From assembly GCF_004762045.1 (NCBI RefSeq), contig NZ_SJOM01000007.1, positions 673,332-737,331 on the forward strand: DNA of 64,000 nucleotides, read 5' to 3'. This DNA is from Mycobacterium sp. DL99. Its GTDB lineage: Bacteria; Actinomycetota; Actinomycetes; Mycobacteriales; Mycobacteriaceae. This document shows positions 45,249 to 53,321 of this stretch, piece by piece. Within the stretch, counting starts at the first letter, position 1. Every line of letters begins with the position of its first letter. The position numbers and the translations under genes were made by a program. The notes beneath the pieces are model-generated. The model was given only the letters and a program-made list of their open reading frames with translations, did not search any database and was not told the DNA's origin.

Positions 45249-46262
45249 TCAGGGACAGATCGCAGTCCGGAGCTTGCAGGCAGGCGGAGGGCGTAACGCC
45301 GACGCGATGTCGCACAGTGCCACGGGCGGCGTGACCAGACGCTCCCACGGAAGGCGCTCGCGGGTGCGGTCGAGAAAATCCACGGCTTGGTGCAGATGCC
45401 GGGGTTCGTAGTTGTGCACACCGGTGATGGTCAGCCATTGCCGGACAACGGTTTCCGGATCCACAGCCAACGGCGGCCCAGGGGTGACCGAGCCGGCCAG
45501 CACCAGGGTGCCGCCGATGTCGAGACGGGCCAAGGCATCCGTGACGGCCGCGGAAGACCCGGTGTAGTCGATCGCCACATCGACCGGACGTCCGTCGGAG
45601 GCGCGGCCGCCGAAGCGCGGGACCAATGCCATGCGGTCGGCGTTGCGGTCGACCACCTGCACGTCGGCTCCGGCTGTGGCACATGCCGCGACGGCGGTGA
45701 GGCCCAGCATGCCCGCTCCGTTGATGAGTACGCGTCGTCCAGTCAGTTCACCGGCGGCTTCCAAGGTGGCCATCACCGTCGCCGTTGCGCACGCGGCCGG
45801 CGCGGCCACCGTATCGGAAAGCGTCTCGGGGACAACGGCGATCGTGGTGCCGCGGGGCAGAACCAGGTGTGCGGCATAGGAACCCGACAACGGCCAGTCC
45901 CCGTCGAACGGCTCGTGGCCCACCTTGCGCACCGACAAACACTTGGCGCTCAGCCCGGACCGGCAGCGGGTGCACGCACCGCAGGCCACCGTCACCGACC
46001 AGATGATGCGTTGGCCGACTGGGACATCCGCGCCCGCGCCGACGGCGACCACATCGCCGACCGCCTCGTGACCGAGGACCGACGGGCAGGCCGCGCTGCG
46101 TCGGCCGGTGACGGTGTGCAGGTCACTACCGCACACCGTGGCCAGCCGTACCCGGACCAGCATCTCGCCGGCACCGAGTTCGGGAATCGGGACAGTCCGC
46201 ACGTCGACACCGGAGCCGGTCCAGACCGCGGCGGCCGTCACACGAGCTGGGATCGAATCCAT
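45249..46262 (-). CDS. Zinc-type alcohol dehydrogenase, phosphonate-locus associated
   Basis: Medium-chain dehydrogenase of 337 aa. Catalytic zinc ligands are in 'TVCGSDLHTVTG' and 'LGHEAVGDVVAVGAGA'. The structural zinc Cys cluster is 'ACGACTRCRSGLSAKC'. The NAD-binding loop 'VLINGAGMLGLTAVA' is present. It resembles the proposed phosphonate-catabolism-associated dehydrogenases found beside phnDCE genes. ATG 46262 lies inside the end of phnE (25-bp overlap), so it is the last gene of the operon. Its substrate, perhaps an alcohol or aldehyde from a phosphonate, is inference. Confidence 0.82.
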   Translation of the reverse strand: MDSIPARVTAAAVWTGSGVDVRTVPIPELGAGEMLVRVRLATVCGSDLHTVTGRRSAACPSVLGHEAVGDVVAVGAGADVPVGQRIIWSVTVACGACTRCRSGLSAKCLSVRKVGHEPFDGDWPLSGSYAAHLVLPRGTTIAVVPETLSDTVAAPAACATATVMATLEAAGELTGRRVLINGAGMLGLTAVAACATAGADVQVVDRNADRMALVPRFGGRASDGRPVDVAIDYTGSSAAVTDALARLDIGGTLVLAGSVTPGPPLAVDPETVVRQWLTITGVHNYEPRHLHQAVDFLDRTRERLPWERLVTPPVALCDIASALRPPPACKLRTAICP

Positions 46263-47830
46263 CCGGACAACCTTTCGATGGCATAGACGATGACGAAGAT
46301 GACGATGACGATGGCGCCGGCGACATCGAAGTTCAGCGTGCGGATCGATTCGAACAGTAGGTAGCCGACACCGCCCGCACCGACGATCCCGAGGATGGTC
46401 GAGGTCCGCACATTCACGTCGAACAGGTACAGGCTGGATCCGACCATCGCCGGCATGGCTTGCGGAATCACCGCGGCGAACAACGTCTTCCACCAGCCAC
46501 CCCCTACGGATCGGACCGCCTCCAGTGGGCCCGGATCGATCTCCTCGACCGCGTCGGCGACCAGTTTGCCCAGGAAACCGATCGATCCGATGGCCAGTGC
46601 GCAGGTGCCGGCGACCGGCCCGAGCCCCAGCGCCGCGACAAACACCACGGCCAGGATCAGCTCGGGAATGGCCCGCACCAGCAGGATCCAGGCCCGGGCC
46701 AGCCAGTAGACCGCGGGGTGGGGTGTGACGTTGCGGGCGGCCAGGATTCCGACAGGAAGGGACAGCACCACACCGATGGCCGTGGACACCACGCCGATGG
46801 CGACGGTTTGTCCTGAGGCGGCGAACAATTCAACACCCAGGGCCGAGAAGTTGGGCGGAATCATTCGGGTGAACACCTCGGCGGCCGGTCCCACCCAGGT
46901 GATCAGGGACAGCGGGTTGATCTTCAACACCACCAGCGCGGCCAGACACACGGCGATCAGGGATCCGCCGAACACGAACCGCGCGACGCGCTCACGGGTC
47001 GGGTTCGACTGCGTGGAATCCAGCAGCATCCGCCGGATCACGATGGACAGCAGTTCCATCACGGCGATGATGGCCAGGATGACGCAGGCGATGCCGAGCG
47101 CCCGCGGATAGATCAACCCGCGCAACGCATCCTGCAAGGCGAAGCCGATGCCGCCGGCGCCGACGAAGCCGAGCACCACCGACATGCGCAGGTTGATGTC
47201 GATGCGGTAGATGAAGGTGGCGATCCAGGACGGCACCACCTGGGGGACAACGGCGTTGAGCATCTCGCGGAAGTATCCGACGCCGGTGCTGCGCACCGCC
47301 TCCCGCGGACCCGGGTCGGTCTGCTCGATGGCATCGGCGAACACCTTGCCGAGCATGCCGATGGAATGCAGCGCCAACGCGAGAATGCCGGGCAGTACTC
47401 CGATTCCGAGGGCCCGGACGAACAGTACGGCGAACAGGAGGTCGGGCATGGCCCGGCAGAACGTGATGATGGCCCGTGCCACCGCCTGTACCGCCGGGTG
47501 TGGGGTGGTGTTTCGGGCGGCCAGGAATGCCAGTGGCACTGACGCAATCGCCGCGAGCACCGTCCCCAGCACGGCCATCAACAGGGTCTCGACCGCCAGG
47601 CCGCCGATGCGGCCGGGATCATCCAGGCGCGGTGGGATCATCCGCTTCAACAGCGCCGCAACCTCGTCGAGCCCGTTCAGCAGTGTCGCGGGGGCGAAGT
47701 CGATCGACCACGCTGCGACGATGGTGGCCAGCACGGCGGCGACGGTGACCAGGTGCAGCAGGCCGGGCAGTGGCCTGCGCTCAGGCGCCGGGGCGGAGGG
47801 GGTCGGCCGCTCGGTGAGGTCGGTGCTCAC
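46238..47830 (-). CDS. phnE: Phosphate/phosphonate ABC transporter permease, tandem-fused PhnE
   Basis: Permease of 530 aa, about twice the usual size. Two homologous BPD-type membrane domains are joined in one chain. Each has 'ARN.TPHPAV', 'CRAMPDLLFAVLFVRALG'/'VRAIPELILAVVFVAALG', and an EAA-type loop 'ADAIEQTDPGPREAVRSTG'/'ADAVEEIDPGPLEAVRSVG'. The protein could therefore supply both pore halves alone. The start GTG 47830 overlaps the phnC stop as GTGA (47827-47830). Confidence 0.9.
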   Translation of the reverse strand: MSTDLTERPTPSAPAPERRPLPGLLHLVTVAAVLATIVAAWSIDFAPATLLNGLDEVAALLKRMIPPRLDDPGRIGGLAVETLLMAVLGTVLAAIASVPLAFLAARNTTPHPAVQAVARAIITFCRAMPDLLFAVLFVRALGIGVLPGILALALHSIGMLGKVFADAIEQTDPGPREAVRSTGVGYFREMLNAVVPQVVPSWIATFIYRIDINLRMSVVLGFVGAGGIGFALQDALRGLIYPRALGIACVILAIIAVMELLSIVIRRMLLDSTQSNPTRERVARFVFGGSLIAVCLAALVVLKINPLSLITWVGPAAEVFTRMIPPNFSALGVELFAASGQTVAIGVVSTAIGVVLSLPVGILAARNVTPHPAVYWLARAWILLVRAIPELILAVVFVAALGLGPVAGTCALAIGSIGFLGKLVADAVEEIDPGPLEAVRSVGGGWWKTLFAAVIPQAMPAMVGSSLYLFDVNVRTSTILGIVGAGGVGYLLFESIRTLNFDVAGAIVIVIFVIVYAIERLSGWIRSQLV

Positions 47831-48639
47831 GACGGCCGGGCCGCCGAATGTGCTGTGGGATCGACCCGTTGATAGATCTCCATGACATCGTCGCGGGTCA
47901 TGCCGACCGCGGGCCGGTCCAGGATCTTCTGGCCGTTGCGCAGGCCGATCAGGCGGTGCGCCCAGCCCAGCGCCAGGTCCACCTGGTGCAGCGTGCACAC
48001 CACGGTCAGCTTCTCCTCGATGCACACCCGGAACAGCAGATCCATGACCACACCGGCGTTTTCGGGATCCAGCGAGGCGACGGGTTCGTCGGCCAGCAGC
48101 AGGCCGGGCTTCTGCATCAGGGTGCGGGCGATCGCGACCCGCTGCTGTTGGCCACCGGAGAGGGTGTCGGCGCGCCGCTCGGCGTAGTCGGCCAGGCCGA
48201 CCCGGTCCAGATAGGTCAGGGCTTCGGCGCGCATCGCCTTCGGGTAGGTCAGTGCGCCGTAGCGGGGGAGCCGCAGCTGGCCGAGGCCGCCGATCAGGAC
48301 GTTCTCCAGGCAGCTCAGCCGCCCGACGAGATTGAAATGCTGGAACACGAACCCCACGTTGCGGCGCAGTGCGCGCAGCTGTTTGGCCGAGGCGGTGTCG
48401 ACGTGGGTGCCGCCCACCTCGACGCTGCCGGAGGTGACCGGCTGCAGGCCGTTGAGGCAGCGCAACAATGTCGACTTGCCCGACCCGGACAGGCCGAGCA
48501 GCACCAGCATCTCGCTGCGCCGTACGTCAAGGGACACGTGGTCCAGGGCCAGGGTGCCACCGAAGCGTTTGGTGACGTCGCGGGCGATGACGACGAGATC
48601 GTCGCCCGCGACGGAAGGGTGGGGTCCGTCTGCGCGCAT
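47827..48639 (-). CDS. phnC: Phosphate/phosphonate ABC transporter ATPase PhnC
   Basis: ATP-binding subunit of 270 aa. Walker A is 'GLSGSGKST', Q-loop 'FVFQHFNLVGRLS', signature 'LSGGQQQR', Walker B 'LLLADEP', and the switch His is in 'VCTLHQVDLAL'. ATG 48639 follows an AAGGG site and lies 5 bp after phnD; a longer in-frame start at 48657 would overlap phnD. Energises PhnE. Confidence 0.92.
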   Translation of the reverse strand: MRADGPHPSVAGDDLVVIARDVTKRFGGTLALDHVSLDVRRSEMLVLLGLSGSGKSTLLRCLNGLQPVTSGSVEVGGTHVDTASAKQLRALRRNVGFVFQHFNLVGRLSCLENVLIGGLGQLRLPRYGALTYPKAMRAEALTYLDRVGLADYAERRADTLSGGQQQRVAIARTLMQKPGLLLADEPVASLDPENAGVVMDLLFRVCIEEKLTVVCTLHQVDLALGWAHRLIGLRNGQKILDRPAVGMTRDDVMEIYQRVDPTAHSAARPS

Positions 48640-48644
48640 GGGTG

Positions 48645-49622
48645 TCAGCCCTTGCACTTCTCGGAGCCGGTGATGTCGCAGACGTGGCGCACGCCGCTGT
48701 AGTCCGAGTCCTCGACCGGGACGAATCCCCAGGCCCGTTCGTCGGTGATCCGGCAGGCGTCACCTTGGCAGAAGCCTTCGGCCTCGAGGTTGGGCACGTT
48801 GACCTTGTCGGCGAAGAGGGTCTTGAGCTTGCCGATCGCCTCGCCGCCCAGGGAATCGTTGGCGGCGAACACCGACCCGGCGATCATCTCCGATTTCCAC
48901 ACCGTCTTGAGCTGACCGGGTTTGAGGTCGCCCTTGGCGATCATGGTCTTGTCGACCATGGTGTCGAACGCGAAGCCGGCATCGCAGTCACCGTTGGCGA
49001 TCGCCAGGGCCGAGGAGTCGTGGCCGCCGGCGAAGATCGGGGACATGGCCGCGGAGAGATCGCCTTCAGAGCCGGATTTGATAACCCCGGCTTCGATCAG
49101 TCCGGCGGTCGGATAGAGGAATCCTGACGTCGAGCTCGGGTCCACGAAGCAGACCTTCTTGCTCGCAAAGTCCTTGAGGCCGTTGATGTTCGCCGCGTCA
49201 CTGCGGGCCAGGCCGTAGGACTGGTAGCCCGGCTTGGCGCCCTGGTCTTGGATCACCGCACCGACCGGGGTGATCTTGGCGCCGTTGACCCCGGCGACCA
49301 CATAAGCGAATGGGCCGAAGAAGGCGAGGTCGACATTGTTGGCGATGATGCCCTCGACCACCCCGGCATAGTCCGAGGCCTGCACGAACTCCACCTTGGC
49401 GCCGGTCTCCTTTTCCAGCAGCTTGATCAGCGGCTGGTAGCTGGCCTTGAGGTCAGTGGAGTTCTCGGCCGGGATCGCGGCCAACGTGAGGGTTTCCGGG
49501 AAGCCCTGGGCGGTCTTCGCATTGGAGTTGTTGGAGCTCGAACAACCGGACAAGACGAGAGCGGCGCTTGCGGCTGCCACGGCGGCGATGCGAGCAGAGG
49601 TAGATCGAGTGCGGAACTTCAT
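48645..49622 (-). CDS. phnD: Phosphate/phosphonate-binding lipoprotein PhnD
   Basis: Solute-binding protein of 325 aa. The signal peptide ends in lipobox 'LVLSGC' with acylated Cys at 27, so it is anchored outside the cell membrane. The PhnD-type fold shows 'LTLAAIPAENSTDLKASYQP', 'NNVDLAFFGPFAYVV' and 'CFVDPSSTSGFLYP'. In M. smegmatis the phnDCE system imports phosphate with high affinity under phosphate starvation. ATG 49622; the two PhnF-type boxes lie 87-158 bp upstream. Confidence 0.92.
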   Translation of the reverse strand: MKFRTRSTSARIAAVAAASAALVLSGCSSSNNSNAKTAQGFPETLTLAAIPAENSTDLKASYQPLIKLLEKETGAKVEFVQASDYAGVVEGIIANNVDLAFFGPFAYVVAGVNGAKITPVGAVIQDQGAKPGYQSYGLARSDAANINGLKDFASKKVCFVDPSSTSGFLYPTAGLIEAGVIKSGSEGDLSAAMSPIFAGGHDSSALAIANGDCDAGFAFDTMVDKTMIAKGDLKPGQLKTVWKSEMIAGSVFAANDSLGGEAIGKLKTLFADKVNVPNLEAEGFCQGDACRITDERAWGFVPVEDSDYSGVRHVCDITGSEKCKG

Positions 49623-49708
49623 GGCGCGCGGGACCTTTCGGGCGGGGTCGGTTGACGGGCAGTGCGCCGGCGGAGGCGTGCCACTGCCATGCCCCACACC
49701 CTGTGCGT

Positions 49709-49720
49709 TGGTCTATACCA
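49709..49720. promoter_or_regulatory. PhnF operator box 1 (tggtctatacca)
   Basis: tggt-ctat-acca has 4-bp inverted arms and is the reverse complement of TGGTATAGACCA, the PhnF site described in M. smegmatis (from memory). It lies nearer phnD, 87 bp from its start. Centre-to-centre distance to box 2 is 58 bp. Confidence 0.85.
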
Positions 49721-49764
49721 GCGGGTGCATCCAAGTTGGCGAGGAGGTTAACAACGCGGCAAGT

Positions 49765-49780
49765 CTTGGTCTATACCAAG
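49765..49780. promoter_or_regulatory. PhnF operator box 2 (cttggtctataccaag)
   Basis: Identical 12-bp core to box 1 (49767-49778) but with arms extended to 6 bp (cttggt/accaag), so perhaps the stronger site. It ends 18 bp before the phnF start, where bound repressor would block phnF transcription (autoregulation). Confidence 0.85.
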
Positions 49781-49798
49781 ATTTGCTACTGTGGGCGG

Positions 49799-50515
49799 GT
49801 GTCCGCGAGCGCAGAACCCCGGGTTCTCAAGCACCAGGTCGTCCGCGCGCAACTGGAGCGATTGCTCGATGACCTGGAGGTCGGAGACCCTTTCCCTGCA
49901 GAGCGGGAGATCGCGGAGCGATTCGACGTCGCTCGCGAGACGGTCCGCCAAGCGTTGCGAGAGTTGTTGTTGGCCGGGCGTATTGAGCGCCGGGGCCGGA
50001 CCACCATCGTCGCAGCGCCCAAGATTCTGCAGCCCCTCTCGATGGGGTCCTACACCGAGGCTGCCAAGGAGCAGGGTCGCAGCGGTGGGCGCATCCTGGT
50101 CGGCTGGAGCGATCTGAGCGCCGACGACATCCTGGCCGGCCAGCTCGCCATCGAGGTCGGCGCCCCCATCCTGCAGCTCGAGCGCGTCCTGACCACCGAC
50201 GGCATCCGGGTGGGGCTGGAGACCACCAAACTGCCGGCCGCGCGGTACCCGGGGCTGCGGGAGACCTTCGACTACCGTGAGTCGCTCTACGCCGAGATCC
50301 GCAGTCGCGGAATCCACTTCGAGCGGACCGTCGACACCATCGAGACCGCGCTGCCGGACTCACGGGAATCGGCGCTACTCACCGTCGACAGTCGCACACC
50401 GATGTTCCTGCTCAACCGGGTGTCCTACGACCAGAATGGAATTCCGATCGAGCAGCGGCGCTCCTTGTATCGGGGTGACCGGATGACGTTCACCGCGGTG
50501 ATGACCGCGCCATAG
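49799..50515 (+). CDS. phnF: GntR/HutC-family repressor PhnF
   Basis: Regulator of 238 aa. The N-terminal winged helix has 'FPAEREIAERFDVARETVRQALRELLL' (partial, about 30-56) and 'AGRIERRGRTTIVA'. The C-terminal UTRA ligand domain includes 'ILQLERVLTTDGIRVGLETT' and 'FLLNRVSYDQNGIPIEQRRS'. Divergent from phnD across two matching operators. In M. smegmatis PhnF represses phnDCE when phosphate is ample. GTG 49799 start; the longer frame would run through operator 2. Confidence 0.92.
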   Translation: MSASAEPRVLKHQVVRAQLERLLDDLEVGDPFPAEREIAERFDVARETVRQALRELLLAGRIERRGRTTIVAAPKILQPLSMGSYTEAAKEQGRSGGRILVGWSDLSADDILAGQLAIEVGAPILQLERVLTTDGIRVGLETTKLPAARYPGLRETFDYRESLYAEIRSRGIHFERTVDTIETALPDSRESALLTVDSRTPMFLLNRVSYDQNGIPIEQRRSLYRGDRMTFTAVMTAP

Positions 50516-50531
50516 CAGCAGCCGCACACGG

Positions 50532-50570
50532 CAATCGGCCCTCGCCCGGCCGCCAGGCGAGGGCCGATTG
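50532..50570. terminator. 15-bp-arm hairpin between phnF and the first exported-protein gene
   Basis: Arms caatcggccctcgcc (50532-50546) and its perfect complement (50556-50570), with a 9-base loop. It lies between convergent stops at 50515 and 50579; likely bidirectional terminator. Confidence 0.75.
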
Positions 50571-50578
50571 TGTCTGTG

Positions 50579-52102
50579 CTACTTGGTATCCCCCGAGTTT
50601 CCGGCGCCGGCGCCCTTGTCGGTACCGGCGGACGTGCTCGTCGACTTCTTCTCAGGCTTGGCGAATGCCTTCTTGACTCCTTCACCGATCTTGTTGACGG
50701 TGGCCGAGATTCCGTCGCGGACATCCGAGGCCACTCTTGCGGCGGGCTTGTTCGCCGCGGGAGTGGTGCCAGTCTTGCCTGGCACGGCGACGAGGCTATC
50801 CCGGACAGCGGGTTTTGTCGTCTCCGCCGAGGTGACGCTGGGCGTTCCGATTGCCTTTGCGTGCTCGACAAGCTGCGATTCTGGTGTTGAGGTGTTGTCG
50901 GTGATTGCGGTGTCAGACTCGATCGCACCCGCTGTCACGGGCCGGTCTCCTGCCGGATCGGCTGAAACGGCCACCGTTGTCTTAGGGGCGAGCGCCTTGG
51001 CGAGCGCTGGGGCCGTTCCCGTGGCGACGACCTTTCCGACGTTACTCAGAAGTTGCTGTGCTGCGGGAGCTGCCTCGGCTCCGTTGGCTCCGAGCGCACC
51101 GGCGACGGTGTCCCGGAACTTCAGCAGATTGGTCACAAGCCCGTTCGGGCCGATGAGCCCTCCACCGAAGCCCATCCATCCGTTTACGAGTGTTTGGGTG
51201 ATGTTCCCGGGAGTGCTGATCAATGCTCCGACGGCTGCGACCGGGTCGCCCGCCTTGACCGCGTCCGCGATTGCTTGTCCGGATTGTCCCATTGTGGCGA
51301 TGGTGGTGCCTATGAGTGAGACCGCGCCCAGACCCGCGGTGACCGCAAAAGTAGGCAGTTGCTCCACGACATTCGCGAAATTCCTGGCCATCGAAATCGG
51401 TATCTGCAGGGTCGGCAGCATGGGAATGCCAAGCTGGTAAACCAGGCTCATCATCGTGCTCTGGATGGTGCTGAATCCAGCCTGGATGTTCCCGGCCGCG
51501 AATTGCTCAGCCATCCGCTGCAGATTGGTGAACACGCCGCCGGGTGCACCGGGCGTGAATAGCGTGATGGCATTCTTGCCAACGGTTTCAAGCGCTGCTA
51601 AGTAGGTCCCTCCATAGCCGAGCTGATTCTGGACAATCTGTTGGAGGATGGGTGCTGGGTTGCTCGCGATCAGCTGCCCAATCAGAGTGAGGTTGGTGAT
51701 CGCTTCGGTAACGATCCCGGACCATTGCTCGAGCGGGTTGGGGAATGCCGCGGTCGTGGCGCCTGCTGCCTGGGGGGACGCCACTGCCAGGGCATTGGCC
51801 AACGAATCCCGAAGTGTTTCCGTACGAGCCTGGGTGCGGGTGAATTGTTCTAGGACTGCCGCGGGACTGCTGGTCGCAAAAGATTTCTCGACCAGTTGGA
51901 CGAAGGCGTTCATCGTCCCGGGCGCCCAGGCGGCATCCTGGGGTGCCACGGAATCTGGTGTGGACAGGTTTTGTACTGCCGAGGACAGACGTGCGTCCAG
52001 ATATTCGGTATTCGCCGGTGGTGCGAGGGGTGTGACGGCGATGACGCTGGCGCCGACGAGGGCGACGCCGGCGGTTACGTAGGGCCGTAGAGCGAGGTTC
52101 AA
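50579..52102 (-). CDS. Uncharacterised Ala-rich exported protein, module 1
   Basis: 507 aa, function unknown. The N-terminus 'LALRPYVTAGVALVGASVIA' is a hydrophobic signal or anchor segment shared with the genes at 53322 and 55676. The body is Ala/Leu-rich helical sequence with 'IASNPAPILQQIVQNQLG' and 'VKAGDPVAAVGALISTPG'. The C-terminal 75 residues carry 'SLVAVPGKTG', 'VRDGISATVNKIG' and 'VKKAFAKPEKKST'. TTG 52102 is the likely start because GAAGGAG lies 6 nt upstream, as in the paralogs; ATG 52132 would place that site inside the gene. AraC gene 52363-53223 lies upstream. Confidence 0.75.
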   Translation of the reverse strand: MNLALRPYVTAGVALVGASVIAVTPLAPPANTEYLDARLSSAVQNLSTPDSVAPQDAAWAPGTMNAFVQLVEKSFATSSPAAVLEQFTRTQARTETLRDSLANALAVASPQAAGATTAAFPNPLEQWSGIVTEAITNLTLIGQLIASNPAPILQQIVQNQLGYGGTYLAALETVGKNAITLFTPGAPGGVFTNLQRMAEQFAAGNIQAGFSTIQSTMMSLVYQLGIPMLPTLQIPISMARNFANVVEQLPTFAVTAGLGAVSLIGTTIATMGQSGQAIADAVKAGDPVAAVGALISTPGNITQTLVNGWMGFGGGLIGPNGLVTNLLKFRDTVAGALGANGAEAAPAAQQLLSNVGKVVATGTAPALAKALAPKTTVAVSADPAGDRPVTAGAIESDTAITDNTSTPESQLVEHAKAIGTPSVTSAETTKPAVRDSLVAVPGKTGTTPAANKPAARVASDVRDGISATVNKIGEGVKKAFAKPEKKSTSTSAGTDKGAGAGNSGDTK

Positions 52103-52225
52103 CTCGGTCTCCTTCGGTTCAGATGAGGGCATCAGTTGTCACTGACGGGCCGAAAAATACGGACTGAACCGCAGGAGCGCATTCACATTCTGTTTGCCTT
52201 GCGCAATATTCCGGTCAAGCGGTGT
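52019..52225. repeat. Promoter/signal-sequence cassette, copy 1 (207 bp)
   Basis: About 207 bp aligned without gaps to 54471-54677 (constant offset 2452) with only a handful of base differences. It covers the upstream region, ribosome site, TTG start and the hydrophobic N-terminal codons of module 1. The coding bodies downstream are very different. Confidence 0.85.
52180..52210 (-). promoter_or_regulatory. Conserved upstream element, module 1
   Basis: On the minus strand it reads AATATTGCGCAAGGCAAACAG then AATGTGAATG. It lies 78 bp upstream of the TTG start. The same pattern, AATATT, about 10 bp, GCAAA, AGAATGyGAATG, occurs at the same distance in modules 2 and 3. Candidate AraC site or promoter element; ggtcaa just beyond it (52213-52218) reads TTGACC on the minus strand. 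Confidence 0.6.
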
Positions 52226-52362
52226 GGTGATGGGGCGACTCTGGCCAAATAGCCCGCTTCAGGCACTCATGGGCAAGCGTTTCTTCTCAGATCTCGGCTA
52301 ACTATTTGGTGGCATCAAAATTGGCGCCAGCACCTTGATGGACATCCGTGACCGCAGTGGGC

Positions 52363-53223
52363 TCAGGTGTGGTCCCGGTAGACCCGTGGTGACACCCCGA
52401 CGCGGCGCCGGAAGGCAGTGGAGAAGTGGCTCGGCCGCGAGAAGCCCACCATCGCACTGATTTCAGCGACCGTTCTCGAAGACTTGCGGAGCAGTGACTT
52501 GGCGCGTTCGAACCGTAGGTCGAGCAGGTATTGATACGGGGTGGTGTGGAACGCGGCGCGGAATGCCGTGATGAAACCGGGTACCGACATGTCGGCCTGC
52601 CGTGCAAGGGTTTCGAGGCTTATCGCCGAGTCGATGCTGTCTTCCAGAGACTCGATGACCATTGCGCGGGTGGCCGCGTCCAGGGTGCCGGATCGGCGTG
52701 CGGCCTGGGGAGGCGGGTTCACCGCGCAGGTTTTGGCGATCACCAATCGCAGGGTTTCGGCCAGCGAGTCGGTGAGGAGTCGGGTGGCTGTGTCATCGCG
52801 GTCGGCGACGGCGTAGATGCGCTCCACCATCTGATGGATCAGTGGATTGCGGTGTTTGATGCGAGGAACCAGCGTCGGTGTGTCAAGCGCTTGATCGGGG
52901 ATGGCGATCTCGCAGTATTCGACGGTGTCGCCTTCGATCAGGGACGCGCATTTGTCGCCGGCCGGCACCACCCAGATGTCGCCGACCCTAGGCAGGACCC
53001 GGCCCGAGGGGCCCCAATCCAAGTCGGTCTCCATGGATCGCAGTTTCCCGGCACGGTGCAGGAACAGCAGATGGCGGGCTTCGTCTAGGCAGCGCCATTC
53101 GGCAGCGGTGTGGATCTGCTCAGTCGCGAACCTCATGGACATGCCGCGGGCCTCGATGTGTCTCTCGCCCAACACGATACGTTTCGTCTGGGGCCGATCG
53201 TTGTTCCACGGATTCAGTGCCAC
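52363..53223 (-). CDS. AraC-family regulator, module 1
   Basis: Regulator of 286 aa. The N-terminal cupin-like AraC-binding domain has 'DWGPSGRVLPRVGDIWVVPA' and 'EYCEIAIPDQALDTP'. The C-terminal double helix-turn-helix (about 190-286) has 'ISLETLARQADMSVPGFITAF', 'FHTTPYQYLLDLRFERAKSL' and 'VAEISAMVGFSRPSHFSTAF'. GTG 53223 follows AGGGAG. Closely related to the AraC proteins at 54771 and 56994. It lies 260 bp upstream of, and in the same direction as, the module 1 gene. The inducer is unknown. Confidence 0.88.
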   Translation of the reverse strand: MALNPWNNDRPQTKRIVLGERHIEARGMSMRFATEQIHTAAEWRCLDEARHLLFLHRAGKLRSMETDLDWGPSGRVLPRVGDIWVVPAGDKCASLIEGDTVEYCEIAIPDQALDTPTLVPRIKHRNPLIHQMVERIYAVADRDDTATRLLTDSLAETLRLVIAKTCAVNPPPQAARRSGTLDAATRAMVIESLEDSIDSAISLETLARQADMSVPGFITAFRAAFHTTPYQYLLDLRFERAKSLLRKSSRTVAEISAMVGFSRPSHFSTAFRRRVGVSPRVYRDHT

Positions 53224-53274
53224 ACGCGAACTCCCTGAGTAATCAACGGCTGATTCAACCTGCCCGGCTACGGC

Positions 53275-53305
53275 CTGGCCGCGATCGAGTGACGATCGCG
53301 GCCAG
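53275..53305. terminator. 13-bp-arm hairpin after module 2 exported-protein gene
   Basis: Arms ctggccgcgatcg (53275-53287) and cgatcgcggccag (53293-53305) are perfect complements with loop agtga. It lies 17 bp past the minus-strand stop at 53322 and before the AraC gene starting at 53223, separating the two transcripts. Confidence 0.75.
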
Positions 53306-53321
53306 GTCGACTGCGCCGGTG

